DNA of 64,000 bases from assembly GCA_949825065.1 (NCBI GenBank), contig OX463842.1, positions 5,855,723 through 5,919,722 on the forward strand, read 5' to 3'. The stretch is from Odontocerum albicorne (lineage: Eukaryota; Arthropoda; Insecta; Trichoptera; Odontoceridae). Under the pieces are notes generated by a model. The model made no database searches. It saw nothing but the letters and a program-made list of their open reading frames with translations, and was not told the DNA's origin. This document shows, piece after piece, positions 41,418 through 51,597 of the stretch; the first letter of the stretch is position 1; each line of letters begins with the position of its first letter. The position numbers were made by a program, and so were the translations under genes.

Positions 41418-41907
41418 ACACACCACATCCTCGCTTGGACCGTGAAGTTCTATAAAAGCCAACAAAATCACAGAAATCCCTTAGTCGCTGCCCTAGGGGC
41501 TTACGAGAGTAAATCCGACCTACCCTTCCGTTATAAGCACAAGCTCCCGAAGCATTATCTGTTGCCCGACTAGTCCACCTTCAGTATTAGCTGGGACGAC
41601 CAAGATCTGAGTGAATGTGATGGAATACAAGTAGCCTGAACGAGTGGACTTGTTTTTGCTAAATAATTATGGTAAAAATTGTTATCTAGTTATGAGTAGT
41701 ATGTAGGTGTTAATTATTTCTAAGATCTCATATATTAAGATTGAATAAATAAAATAAAATGATATGTAGGAAAATAGGATTAAGTAAGTTCATAAATTAT
41801 AACATATAATTAAGATTAGTTAAGTAATAAATTTGTATAGTAAATAGGTATATAGCCTTGACAAATGTTTGTACAATTACTTACTTTGTTTAATGAAAAA
41901 AAAAAAA
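41418..41907 (+). mobile_element. poly(A)-tailed retro-insertion with 13-bp target duplication
   Basis: GGTTCGCTGTTAT lies at 41405-41417 and again at 41908-41920. Between them are 490 bp ending in about 12 A. The 5' part is GC-richer (TCTATAAAAGCC at 41449, GTCGCTGCCCTAGGGGC, CCGACCTACCCTTCCG, GACGACCAAGATC), the 3' part AT-rich with several AATAAA-like words. No ORF. It is a LINE-mobilised copy of an unknown RNA, or a SINE-like or LTR-derived transcript. The interrupted frame (ATGTCATGGTTC...) is open for ~64 codons once the insertion is removed, without recognised identity. Confidence 0.7.
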
Positions 41908-42099
41908 GGTTCGCTGTTATGTCGGGAATTATGTGCACCACCTATATCTTTCCCGATCCTGGATCGTTTAAAGAAAATCATGTTAACTCATCGAAACCTT
42001 ACTCTTGGTCGTTTTATTTCAACTGTCCCTATCATCATCGAATTCTCCAGATTTTTGTTATTATTTTTTTGCAAAATGACTTAAGTACGTGATGATTCT

Positions 42100-42345
42100 T
42101 TTCCTGCATGTTGTCAAAACTCTTTCGGTAACCTATAATTATTGTACAATATGATAGAGACGTTGGTATGCCTCGTTTATTTTTATAGGATACAGAGCTT
42201 CCGTCTCCAATGTCACATCTCGAAGGCATCTAACCTATTTCTTTTCTTCTTTCTCGTTTCCCATGATTCCAATCCACACAGTGCTATATAAAATACTTCG
42301 AATTTGACTTGAAAAAGAAAAACGTGTAGGATTGAATTTATAATA
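42100..42345 (-). mobile_element. LINE-F type C-terminal fragment
   Basis: Minus strand with one stop: SIALCGLESWETRKKKRNRL, DAFEM-stop-HWRRKLCI, then RHTNVSII. It mirrors 255-80 at the window start (IDAFEMWC.RRILRI...SNVYII). Decayed. Confidence 0.65.
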
Positions 42346-42349
42346 ATGT

Positions 42350-43290
42350 ACTTTTCTTAAGGGGTTATTCTCCTTGGGAATTTAAAAAAAATCGATATTT
42401 TTTTGTCATTTTATTTTTTTATAATCCTTTTTGAATAATTTCCAGCAAGAAATGTTAGTACTTATTCTCTTTGTTATACTTCTCTCTATAGCCGGTACGA
42501 GAATTATTTCAATCGATTAATTTTTTTTAATTTTTTCACTCCTCTGAAGAGAAAAAAAAATGAAAAAAAAATTGATGTTTAATTTAAACAAGCCACCATT
42601 TTTTTTATTATTATTAATTTTTAATTATTCTAATACCGGCTGTAGCTACATGCTTTCTGAGTAAAACATATTTTTTTTTAATTTTCAGACTTTTACAACA
42701 GCCATAATTACGTGCATAATGGACCCCCTCCGTGTACGGGCGGCCTTACTTCTGACTTAATAACAACACAAATGTAACTTTTTTTATCATGAAATTTTAT
42801 GAAAATGTTCTTAAAAGATAAATTAATATGTCTAACAAACAACAATTTTAAAAAATTATTCGTTCACTGAAAAAAATCTTTAAAATCGTCAATTTTCCGG
42901 CTCATGAACTCTCTTAAACATTCGAAAATATAAAAATGCGAAAGAATACAGAGATTGATAAATAAGTATGGGCATTTTATGGATTTGCATATAATTTGGA
43001 CTACTTATATGTTAAGTGTATAGTGAAGGCTTCGTTGAAGGGATGAAATAAGTCAATTAATTATTTAGGTTTGTTTTGTCATTGTTGTGGGGTCGTCTTA
43101 ATACTGTTTACATGTGGTATTGATTTTTTTTAATTGTTATTAATTATTTTACAATATTTTATAAAAAAACAGGTAATTTAACCGTAAAACTAAATAAATT
43201 ATTCGCGTTAGCAATATTACCATTGTTTTTTTTTTTATTTTCTTGAGTACTTTGCAAATTTCATTAACAGTTTTATTTTATTTGTTTCAG
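42350..43290. other. AT-rich spacer
   Basis: A weak inverted pair (CTATAGCCGGTACGAGAATT near 42490 and AATTATTCTAATACCGGCTG near 42625) may be a decayed MITE. GGACCCCCTCCGTGTACGGG at 42721 is an isolated GC-rich patch. No gene. Confidence 0.4.
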
Positions 43291-43299
43291 GTAAGCTGC

Positions 43300-43400
43300 T
43301 TGCAAAAGTGCTGTGTCTTAACATCATCCTGTCGTGTAGCTCATGTCTGAGCATCGTGACTCCCATGCTAGCAGTGACTCTCATGGTATAAAGGTAGTAA
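43300..43400 (-). mobile_element. LINE-C terminal scrap
   Basis: The minus strand reads MRVTASMGVTMLRHELHDR, matching ELRAVMRVTM at 24590 and the reverse of 52553-52590. Too short for more. Confidence 0.45.
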
Positions 43401-43663
43401 AAATAAAGATATCGCAAATGAAAGAACCTGTTGTGGATATCTTTAGTAGAATAATGAAAGAAACACAAAATATTAGATGAGCACGTGGAGAGGATAAATA
43501 AAAAATGTCGAAACCCATATGAATGTACACAGTGCATGTTGTGTATTATGGAACTAGATCAAGAAAAACGTTTCTGGATCAAATTAATTATATTTTAATA
43601 GAAGGAAAATGTTCTAGAGAATATTATATTTTTGAAAAGCGACATAAATTCGAGAGTGTTTAA

Positions 43664-44290
43664 CCTTTCCTTCCCTGTGTTGGGTATCTTCTACACGTTG
43701 CTTCTAATAACCATCAATATCTCTATAAATATAATAAATACAAGGTTAAGATTTTAGGTATTCCTCCATAATATATTTACGCATTGATTTAAAAAATAAT
43801 ATTAATAATTATCAGAATTTATCGACTATATCGTAAGTATTTCGTGAATATCGGAAACAAATTCGCATTTAAACGCTGTGAGTGCCTCGATCTTGGGTCT
43901 GGACGATAGGTGAAGAGTATGCGGGAAGCGCGACACTATATTCGCATCTCACTTTTGCATACGTCACTAAATGGCGAGGAGCACAATTGTCTCAACCTCG
44001 CAAGTGTAAGCCACGCCCGAGTTAGCCACCAACCCTGCCGCGCCGCAGTAGCTATTGAGCTGGCAACGAGACTAGATCTACGCCCGTTTCGTGAGCGTTG
44101 TCAGATGTTTTTTTAATGTTTTCAGCAAATAAATCTCCATTATTATAATTTTTAACTTCAATTATAATTAATTAAGGGGATTATCTATGAATGTTCTTAT
44201 TTTTCCGATTTAAAATCGCTAATTTTTGATCGGGTACTCACTACCCAACACCGGAGCGCGTGTTTCAATTTTATCACCGTAAGGGAAGGG
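43664..44290 (+). mobile_element. piggyBac-type MITE (family P1), TTAA flanked
   Basis: Starts CCTTTCCTTCCCTGTG, ends CACCGTAAGGGAAGGG, and is flanked by TTAA at 43660-43663 and 44291-44294. Inner landmarks: AATATCTCTATAAATATAAT, a GC-rich centre (GTAAGCCACGCCCGAGTTAG, CTGCCGCGCCGCAGTAGC), GATCGGGTACTCACTACCC. A near-identical inverted sister is at 51598-52212. No transposase. Confidence 0.85.
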
Positions 44291-44339
44291 TTAAAAAAAG
44301 GCGTACAACAAAAAAACTTTTCCTTCTTTGATGGCTCTA

Positions 44340-44945
44340 CAGCTCATATCGAGCCTTGGCCTCCACCAATCCTCGCCTCCAACTCCTCATGTCTCCCGCC
44401 GCGGCCTTCCAATCTGTCACTTATAGTAGTTGGGCTGCGTCCTTCTTCACTTCATCCTCCCATCGCAGCCTAGGTCTACCGATCTTTCTTCTTCCGCCCG
44501 AATGCCCCTCAAGGATCCTCTTAGGTACCCGTGATGACGGCATTCTCTGCACATGCCCAACCCATATCATCCTGCTCAGTCTAGCATGTGCAGAGAGCCT
44601 GGGAGCTTTATAGATGATATACAGCTCATCATTGCATCTAATTCTCCAGGTTTCGCCATCGTTCATGGGCCCCAGGATTTTACGTAACACTCTCCTCTCA
44701 AATGTGTCCAGCATCTCTACGGATCTTGCTGTCATCGTCCACGCTTCGCACCGGTATGTCACTACTGTCCTAATTTCGGTTTTGTATAGGGTGATTTTTG
44801 TTTTTCTGTGGACACTTCTTGATGTAAGCACAAGAGAGAAAAATGTTTTGTTTCCTGTCGCAATCCTTCGTTTGATCTCTATGTGATCTTCATTTCCCTT
44901 AGTTACGACAGCAAACTTAAATCGAGTTATTTCTTTTGTATACAT
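44340..44945 (-). mobile_element. LINE-H C-terminal fragment
   Basis: Minus strand 44945-44345. The coding part (44421-44945) is open. After it the match goes on to about 44345 (DWKAAAGDMRSWRRGLVEAR), so the true homology extends past an early stop. It is a long, well-preserved, 5'-truncated copy bordered on the left by the P1 MITE. Confidence 0.85.
44421..44945 (-). pseudogene. LINE-H ORF2 C-terminal fragment, 174 codons
   Basis: IEIKRRIATGNKTFFSLVL, KTKITLYKTEIRTVVTYRCE, AWTMTARSVEMLDTFERRVL, RKILGPMNDGETWRIRCNDE, LYIIYKAPRLSAHARLSRM, WVGHVQRMPSSRVPKRIL, then GRRKIGRPRLRWEDEVKKDA. This is the recalled 'LYKT.IRpVvtYg.EtWt......L..FERkvLRkI.GP....G.WRiR.N.ELy.ly......i...rlrW.GHv.RM....p.k.l....GrR..GRP..RW.D.v..D' C-terminus of many insect LINEs. 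The stop after AAQLL looks like a substitution because homology continues. Confidence 0.85.
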
Positions 44946-45194
44946 TTGAGATGCAAAAGATTTTCAAAAATTTTCTTAACCTTTGTTTTTCGAGAAATGG
45001 TAGTTTAACTCGAATCAAGAGATTTTGTTTAGTTGCAATATGAATTTTCAAATAAGCATATTTAAAAAAAATGTTACTTATTTTTGTATTAAAATGAGTC
45101 AATCTTGTTTGCACATTTTGAAAGTGTAGTCTTTTAATAGCTAATTCTTTGAATTGCTACTATATTATGTTATACTACGCTTTCGTTATATAAA

Positions 45195-45345
45195 ATATAA
45201 CCAGGTGGGTTTATGGTTATGTGACAATCTCTTCCAACCAGCCAGAAATATGTTGAAGAGGTCTTAAGTGAAAATCAGATTGGAAATATTAAAAAAAAAA
45301 TCAGAATTCTAACGGAAATCAAGCTCGCAACCCACGCGTGTTTCT
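45195..45345 (-). mobile_element. SINE-A, minus strand
   Basis: The reverse complement has a decayed B-box region (GTTGCGAGCTTGATTTCCGT), CAATCTGATTTTCACTTAAG, TTGGAAGAGATTGTCACATA and AACCCACCTGGTTATA. A box lost. Confidence 0.65.
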
Positions 45346-46485
45346 TAAAGACAAGTTTTTTAACATAGATGATGTATAAAATTAAGTTTTACGACACATT
45401 TTTTAATAATCTTTAATTTGCTACCGTCATATATTTAATATAGATATTTTTCCATTTGAAAAAGATAAAAATAATTATTAGAGTAGAGAAAAACATTTTA
45501 TTAAATAACTTGATATTTGCTGTACACGGTCTGTCGAAGTGTTGTACATTATAGTTCGGCTTATGATGCCGACGTTTCGAAAATATTGCAGTTTTGATCT
45601 TCAGGACTTGTTAATAGTCAACTTTTCTGTAAGTGAGTGCGCACCGAATACCGTTTGGCTTACAGCAGAGTCTCAACAGCGTAACATAGACGCATGGATT
45701 CGTCCTAGTTCGCGACCGTGACGTGAACACATGGTTCCTTCCCATCTTGAGAAAACAAGCGCGCGGCTTTCACAAAGGTTGAAATTATTATTAATTTTTA
45801 TTTTTTGTTGGTATCATAAGTCAACCACGCTATACAACATTGAAATACCTTATACAACTGATTTGAATAATCGTGATATCCTCAAAACAACTTCGTATTT
45901 GTTATATGTATTGAAATACACTTTGTGTGTTGTTATATATTTAATCCAAATACGTTAAAAACGTTTTCCATCCAACCGTACAATAACCTGGCAAATTTAT
46001 TCACATTGCAAATTGGCGGGGGGTCAAAATTGGAGCAATTCAGAATCCATTGTCGAAAGCGTGCCACGTCCGACGGTTTGCGCCTAACTTACATGACGGG
46101 GTCAGGGTGAATAGGCGTGACTTCATATCCTATGGTGGGCTGTAAATTTGTAATCGTCTTTCCTTCCTAATTGCTCCGCCCATGGGTAGTGGTGGAACTG
46201 TCGGCTTTTCTGTCCTGTTTGACCGCCCCGAAACACCTTCTGTCCGGAACACCACTGATTTATCTTTTTTTAATCGCTTTTTTATGGTTCACTTTAGAGT
46301 GTTATTTGGGTTTAAATATACTATTTGAATACAAATTGACTTACACAAAAATATCATGAAATTTGAAAGTAACATTGGAAATAAAAGTTCAAGCTAGTTT
46401 TTATTATTATAACTCTATAAAAATACACCGAAAACTAGATCTCGCCATAAATAAGAAAAAAAACACGAAGACAACAAATATTACG
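45346..46485. other. spacer with a GC-richer unassigned patch
   Basis: Apart from the hammerhead-like motif, 46000-46260 is GC-richer (GGCGGGGGGTCAAAATTGGA, GACGGGGTCAGGGTGAATAG, GGTGGAACTGTCGGC) but no long frame or repeat is recognisable. Confidence 0.4.
45545..45605 (-). ncRNA. hammerhead-like motif of a third PLE family
   Basis: The reverse complement has CCTGAAGATC, a CAAAA / TTTTCG pairing and CGAAACGTCGGC, then ATCATAA and GCCGAAC: CUGANGA, stem II, GAAAC and a CGGC/GCCG stem III in order. It is the arrangement recalled for Penelope-like terminal hammerheads (CTGAAGATG...CGAAACGTCGG). No coding part nearby. Confidence 0.45.
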
Positions 46486-46489
46486 TATT

Positions 46490-46660
46490 TTGTTTATAGT
46501 TAAGGCGTTAACGTTGTGGAGGTTTAAATACATTGTAATTTGTTTTATCAAACACTGTTTATTCCACTTTTTGTAACGGTATAACCCTACCCGTTTCAAG
46601 GCTTTCACCTCATCATCAGGGGAGCACAAACATGACTGAATTATGTTTTAACTGGTAATA
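46490..46660 (-). mobile_element. PLE-1 3' terminus
   Basis: TTTATAGTTAAGGCGTTAAC, ACACTGTTTATTCCAC, CGGTATAACCCTACCCG, TTTCACCTCATCATCAGGGG and AGCACAAACATGACTGAATT. It keeps the hammerhead-like core (reverse: CTGATGATGAGG...GAAAC). Single, not paired with an inverted copy. Confidence 0.7.
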
Positions 46661-46669
46661 CGTATTGTT

Positions 46670-47595
46670 TTATTTAACACTTTCAAGCAAGTGCACCTGA
46701 CATATTTTTTGTTTAAGAGCATTTTTTCCAATCAACCAGCTTTTGAATAATAATTATTGGTATCCATAACTGTTGTCTTGAACGTAATATAACAGAATAT
46801 CACAACAATATTTAGAAAAAGTTACTAACTTTGTGCTCTCCTTTATTAATATAAATAACGTAATATAAACTAAACATTAAGGATAATACTTTGCCTCTGG
46901 AGTTGAGTAACCCTGCATCAACATGTATGAAGGTTTTAGTTCTGCAAAGCAACTTGCATCTCGTTCTACTAATGAGGCCATGTGTTTTCTATATCTATCC
47001 ATAAAATTCCCACAAAATTCTCAAAGATTATTAAATAATTTTAAAACAATGACTGTAATTTATTATTACTACTGCTTTTTGTATCTTCATGTAAGTTTAA
47101 GATAAAGAAGTTTTGTATTATTTGGCAATAATTTTAAATACTTGTATAACCTGTCACATGTTCATTTGTATATAAAGACATTGTTGTGTCGTTAATTAAA
47201 TAAATAAATAAATTGAAAAAGAAAAGTAATGTACGGCAATATATAATATGAAAGCAATACGTAAGGCATGAGGCATTATTATTCTTTTTACCAATGGAAG
47301 TTTTTCTTGTGCGGAAAATTTTCTACGCATTTTAATTTATGTAATGGATTAAAATCCGTCTCAAATGTAAATTGAAACGAAATAAAATAATTGAGTACTT
47401 AAATTCATGATCTTTGATTTGATTACGCATATTTTAATTCGACATTTAAAAGGTCATATAATTCGAAAAGGTCACAAAATTACTGCGACTTTTGGTTTAA
47501 AACTTTAACATGGGTTTTACAAAGAAACATTTAGATTTAATTTATTTTTTGATCTTCTGCATGAATTAAGGGTCAAAAATTGTTTTTTTTTTCTA
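46670..47595. other. AT-rich spacer
   Basis: 47140-47215 (ACATTGTTGTGTCGTTAATT then AAATAAATAAATAAAT) may be a LINE 3' tail. Otherwise nothing seen. Confidence 0.4.
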
Positions 47596-47598
47596 ATG

Positions 47599-47722
47599 TA
47601 CAATATACCTTACAACAAAAATAACAAAACATATAAACGGTACAATGTACCTTACAACGAAAATAACAAAACATATAAACGGTACAGTGTACCTTACAAC
47701 AAAAATAACAAAACATATAAAA
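47599..47722. repeat. 42-bp tandem repeat, three copies
   Basis: TACAATGTACCTTACAACGA, AAATAACAAAACATATAAAC and GG; starts 47599, 47641 and 47683. Near-identical, noncoding. Confidence 0.9.
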
Positions 47723-47904
47723 GAGCCAGTAGTGAGTGCTTAATACTCGTACATCCAGTTTGACAAATTAATACAAAATAAAAAATGATTTTACCCAATC
47801 ACAACACAAATATTTAGAATGAAACAGGTATCAAATCGTAAAATCCGATGTTACCAACCGTCGGCCGTTCACAGGTGCACCACCTGCACTGTGCATAATT
47901 TTTT

Positions 47905-48274
47905 TATTTGTTTATTTATTTTCTCAATACAGGCTTAACTCAATTAACATACATACTCGTACATTGAAAAATACAAAAAAGTTAACATTATAAAAAAATA
48001 TTGTATACAGTAAAATAAAAATTATATATTTGCATACATATATACACATTCTCGTACATACACATAACATATATTCAAAGTCACTTAAATACGTTGATGA
48101 GTGCTTTCTAACGCGCTCAATCTTAGAAGAAAATTTTATTTTGCTTTTGGTAATGTGATATGAAATATGTGAATATCCGAAGCAGTCCTGTTCAAAAGAG
48201 TTAAGGCCCTTCCAATAGACATAGCAGCTAGAAGATCCGTTCTTGCGTATGTTATTGAGAACAGTTCTTGCCGA
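47905..48274 (-). mobile_element. LINE-B 3' end
   Basis: Begins (minus orientation) with coding RQELFSITYARTDLLAAMSI then GRALTLLNRTASDIHIFHIT, and ends with CTTAACTC-type 3' UTR and a TAAATAAACAAA tail at 47908. Matches 53055-53410 of the plus-strand LINE-B. Upstream (48275-48530) shows no match, so 5' truncation is near 48274. Confidence 0.7.
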
Positions 48275-48279
48275 AAATA

Positions 48280-48820
48280 TGTCACATATAAAATAGACAA
48301 ATAATTGATAGTCAAAATACAAACTGAAAATAAAATATAAAAGACGGAATCAGACAAGTCACAAATCCTCCAAAAACACGGGGAAAATAGCAAAAAAGCA
48401 CAATAATCAATAAAAAAGGTCTTCAAAATTAAGACAAAGCTTTGACCGTTTTTGATCCTGTTGCATGGAATGGTTTGTTTCAAAGTATTAGAGATATGAG
48501 TGGTGTGTGCAGTTTTGGCATGCACTTGAAAACAATCACTTTATCTTATATTTTTTTATAACGTATGAACACCACATACAAAAATTTCACTCCATTATCT
48601 TATATCTGAAAATTTATAAAGATTTCTTCGTAGTTCGTCTGTCCTTGGTAAATTTTCTGCAATTTAAAAAAAAAAGTTTTTATATTGTAAATATATGTAT
48701 ATGCGGGGATGTTTCTTATCTAAAACCTCCACCTTCCTATCCCTACAATCAATTTATGTATGATACATTTATTTTGTTATATTTTTAATCTGGCAATAAT
48801 AATGAATTAAAATCTCAAGT
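48280..48820. other. spacer
   Basis: Nothing recognised; open frames here are AT-rich chance frames. Confidence 0.45.
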
Positions 48821-48821
48821 T

Positions 48822-48890
48822 ATAGCGTCCTTGAAGAGATTCTGCTCCTAAACGGCATTATATAGATCGTTATTTTATTATTATTATTAC
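48822..48890 (-). repeat. short dispersed repeat, reverse copy
   Basis: AGCGTCCTTGAAGAGATTCT, GCTCCTAAACGGCATTATAT and a TTATTATTATTATT run, the reverse of the block at 56765-56850. Confidence 0.55.
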
Positions 48891-49028
48891 AGAATTACGT
48901 TTATTAATCAGATTTGTCAAGGTTCTTTTTCAAGGTAACATTTTAACTTGGGTTTAGGATAGTTAATATCAACAATTCTTTTCTATTCCACTGTCTCTCA
49001 TCGAAGATATTTTATCCCACAGGATGTA

Positions 49029-49594
49029 TCGGTGCGATATATTATAACTTCCGTGATCTTGTCGGTACTATATATTATAACTTCCGTGATCTTGTCGGTA
49101 CTATATATTATAACTTCCGTGATCTTGTCGGTACTATATATTATAACTTCCGTGATCTTGTCGGTACTATATATTATAACTTCCGTGATCTTGTCGGTAC
49201 TATATATTATAACTTCCGTGATCTTGTCGGTACTATATATTATAACTTCCGTGATCTTGTCGGTACTATATATTATAACTTCCGTGATCTTGTCGGTACT
49301 ATATATTATAACTTCCGTGATCTTGTCGGTACTATATATTATAACTTCCGTGATCTTGTCGGTACTATATATTATAACTTCCGTGATCTTGTCGGTACTA
49401 TATATTATAACTTCCGTAATCTTGTCGGTACTATATATTATAACTTCCGTGATCTTGTCGGTACTATATATTATAACTTCCGTGATCTTGTCGGTACTAT
49501 ATATTATAACTTCCGTGATCTTGTCGGTACTATATATTATAACTTCCATGATCTTGTCGGTACTATATATTATAACTTCCGTGATCTTGTTGGT
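49029..49594. repeat. 33-bp minisatellite, about 17 copies
   Basis: TATATATTATAACTTCCGTG then ATCTTGTCGGTAC, period 33, from 49029 to 49594. Copies are almost identical: one has GTAATC for GTGATC (near 49419) and one CATGATC (near 49549). Because 33 is a multiple of three and the unit lacks stops in two frames, both strands show ~200-codon frames of an 11-residue repeat (STDKITEVIIY on minus). I see no evidence that they are genes. Confidence 0.95.
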
Positions 49595-49654
49595 TTTCTT
49601 CTGAAATGGCGTAGGCGAGTTCGGTTTCGGTTGCTGCACTTTTTTTAAGAAGAT

Positions 49655-49765
49655 CGTCTAACTTTCACTTAAGACTTCCTCGACATTTTCCTGGTTCGTT
49701 GGAAGAGATTTCGACATGGTTATTAATAAAATAGACTGGTTGTACTGTTAACAAAGAAAGTGTAA
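49655..49765 (+). mobile_element. SINE-A tail fragment
   Basis: TTTCACTTAAGACTTCC, TGGTTCGTTGGAAGAGATTT, GACTGGTTGTACTGTTAACA and AAAGTGTAATAATGCAATAC. The head is replaced by the adjoining minisatellite and its unique flank. Confidence 0.6.
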
Positions 49766-49862
49766 TAATGCAATACGATATTCTTATAAATAAAGCCTGT
49801 CTAAATTATTTTTAAGAAGTATCTTTAAATGCTTTGGATGATTTATGATTAAATTATACATA

Positions 49863-50408
49863 ACACATCGATGAATAAGTCTCGGGACTAACTATTAGAA
49901 TAACATTTGTGAGCAAAAATTCTTCTTTATTCATCAACATAGTCTCTTTCAAGAGCGATTTATTCATTCCAACCCTTTCCTAACTTTTCTATGCCAGCCG
50001 TGAAGAACGATTTATCTTTGGTTTCAAAATAGGCGTTAGTTTCGGCAGTCACTTCTTCATTGGAGCCAAATCTCTATCCCTGGAGCATCTTTTTGAGGTC
50101 AGCGAACAGCTAATAGTCACTTGGGCCCAAATCTGGAAAATACGGTGGGTGCGGAAGCAATTCGAAGGTCAACTCATGCAATTTGGCCATCATTATCATC
50201 GACTTGTGACGAAATTCGGTTTTTTCCATTGTTTTGAAAATAGCAAAAGTAGCGTTACTAAAACCACTGTAACTCAATGACACAATGTCGGAATATCATG
50301 AAAGTTTGACACGTAACTTCTAAAGGCTGGTACTAACTGATAATGGTATGGATTTGTTATTAGATGCGACATCTGTTAGTTTGTCCCGAGACTTATTGAC
50401 CGATGTGT
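49863..50408 (-). mobile_element. internally deleted mariner, TA flanked
   Basis: Ends ACACATCGATGAATAAGTCT, CGGGAC (left) and, reverse, ACACATCGGTCAATAAGTCT, CGGGAC (right), within TA at 49861-49862 and 50409-50410. 546 bp. It holds a fused transposase remnant. The TIR phrase AATAAGTCTCGGGAC is a strong diagnostic for other copies. Confidence 0.85.
49927..50229 (-). pseudogene. mariner transposase, N-terminus fused to C-terminus
   Basis: A 101-codon frame from ATG at 50229: MEKTEFRHKS (start of the protein) joins directly to MMAKLHELTFELLPHPPYFP, DLGPSDY, stop, LFADLKKMLQG, stop, RFGSNEEVTAETNAYFETKD and KLGKGWNE, stop. PHPPYFPDLGPSDY is the mariner 'PHPPYSPDLAPSDY' block with the last catalytic aspartate region. 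Everything from residue ~10 to ~230 is deleted. Three in-frame stops. Confidence 0.85.
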
Positions 50409-50439
50409 TAGATATATTTTTCTCAGTATTTTTGTACAT

Positions 50440-50505
50440 AATATTTATTTATTTTCTCAATACAGGCTTAGCCCAATTACATTGAAATATGAAGGTATAC
50501 ACTTA
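50440..50505 (-). mobile_element. LINE-B extreme 3' end
   Basis: TTTATTTATTTTCTCAATAC then AGGCTTAGCCCAATTACA matches the 3' end of LINE-B at 47908-47950. About 60 bp only, immediately right of the mariner. Confidence 0.6.
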
Positions 50506-50664
50506 CAAACCTTTATGATTTTTTATCCAGTTTCTTCTCTTTACCACGGGGTTACATGATCGAGAAAAGAGTCGTACTAAGATGAACCTAGACTTTTTGA
50601 TTTAATGTTATTTACCTCATTTATTATATAAATCACATGAACCCTATACATATTAATCAATCTT

Positions 50665-51026
50665 TTATTTATAGTTCAGGCATTAACATTGGGAAGCTTT
50701 AAAGACATTGTAATTTGTTTTATCAAACACTGTTTATTCCACTTTTCGCGTTTATTCGAGTCCTTTTAGCTTTTTTCCACGTCCACATTTCCCTCCAATA
50801 CATATAAATATTGACTTTGTAATTTGTTTTATCAAACACTGTTTACTCCACTTTTGTAACGGTATAACCCTACCAGTTTCAAGGCCGTCACCTCATCATC
50901 AGGGGAGCACAAACAAAATTGGTTTGTGCTCCCCTGAAGATGAGGTGAAAGCCTTGAAACTGGTAGGGTTATACCATTACAAAAAAGTGGAATAAACGGT
51001 GTTTGATAAAACAAATTACAATAATT
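50665..51026. mobile_element. PLE-1 termini: one single, one inverted pair
   Basis: A minus-facing terminus at 50668-50745 breaks off after CACTTTTCG. At 50818-50920 (minus) and 50921-51026 (plus) two 3' ends face outward around CAAAATTGGTTTG, giving a ~200-bp palindrome. Both halves hold the hammerhead-like core (CTGATGATGAGGTGACGGCC / CTGAAGATGAGGTGAAAGCC with GAAAC). Confidence 0.7.
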
Positions 51027-51061
51027 AATATTTTTGTTATTGTTATTATTTGTTAACATCC

Positions 51062-51205
51062 TCTGGCCTCCGTGGTCTAATTGATAAGACGCTTGCATTC
51101 CACTTGGAGGTTCGATTCCTGATGGTTCCCAAAAAAAATACTAAAAAAATCCAGTCTTGTAAAAGAGTTCGTCAGGGAAGAATACTCAAATACGCCGAGT
51201 GCATG
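51062..51205 (+). mobile_element. SINE-A head with a divergent body
   Basis: GGCCTCCGTGGTCTAATTGA (A box), GGAGGTTCGATTCCTGATGG (B box), then AATCCAGTCTTGTAAAAGAG and TTCGTCAGGGAAGAATACTC, unlike the usual SINE-A body. It may define a second body type; 18500-18620 looks related. Confidence 0.65.
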
Positions 51206-51292
51206 CACAAATATTGCTATTTCTTCAAGGGCTGACGAATCGCGAGTCCCGTGTCTATTCCAGAGGTTCTTAACCCGAAGGCTCGATTTTAT

Positions 51293-51445
51293 TTTATTTA
51301 TTTATTTATTATTACACATGACAAGAAATATACACAATTTGAGAAAAACAACAGATAATTTGATTTGGACATACAAATTACTTGGACCAAATACAATATT
51401 ATCTCCCGGTCACGTTTTTCAACATGTCCTAATCACAATTATTGA
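51293..51445 (-). mobile_element. LINE 3' UTR, reverse copy of 5560-5650
   Basis: TTTATTTATTTATTATTACA, CATGACAAGAAATATACACA, AATTTGAGAAAAACAACAGA mirror the plus-strand 3' end at 5465-5650. Confidence 0.65.
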
Positions 51446-51597
51446 TATGTTGAAGGTTATCATACTAAACAAATGAGAAAGAGAATTTATATCGCATTTA
51501 AAAATATAACATTTCATTTGTATAACCTTCTTAATCCATAAAATTATATAATTAAATGTTCATCCCAAGGTTTTAAGCGAGTGTTAACCCTTCTCTT

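Noticed and set aside
43910..44116. 68-codon frame with cysteine and arginine content, and its twin at 51760-51957
   Set aside because: Both lie in the GC-rich core of the P1 MITE, start at different places and have no family features.
44356..44886. Two plus-strand frames of 85-90 codons
   Set aside because: Antisense of the well-supported LINE-H ORF2 end.
48998..49639. 213-codon minus frame and 190-codon plus frame over the 33-bp array
   Set aside because: The period is a multiple of three and the unit lacks stops, so long frames on both strands are automatic. No signal peptide, domain or flanking exon supports a gene.
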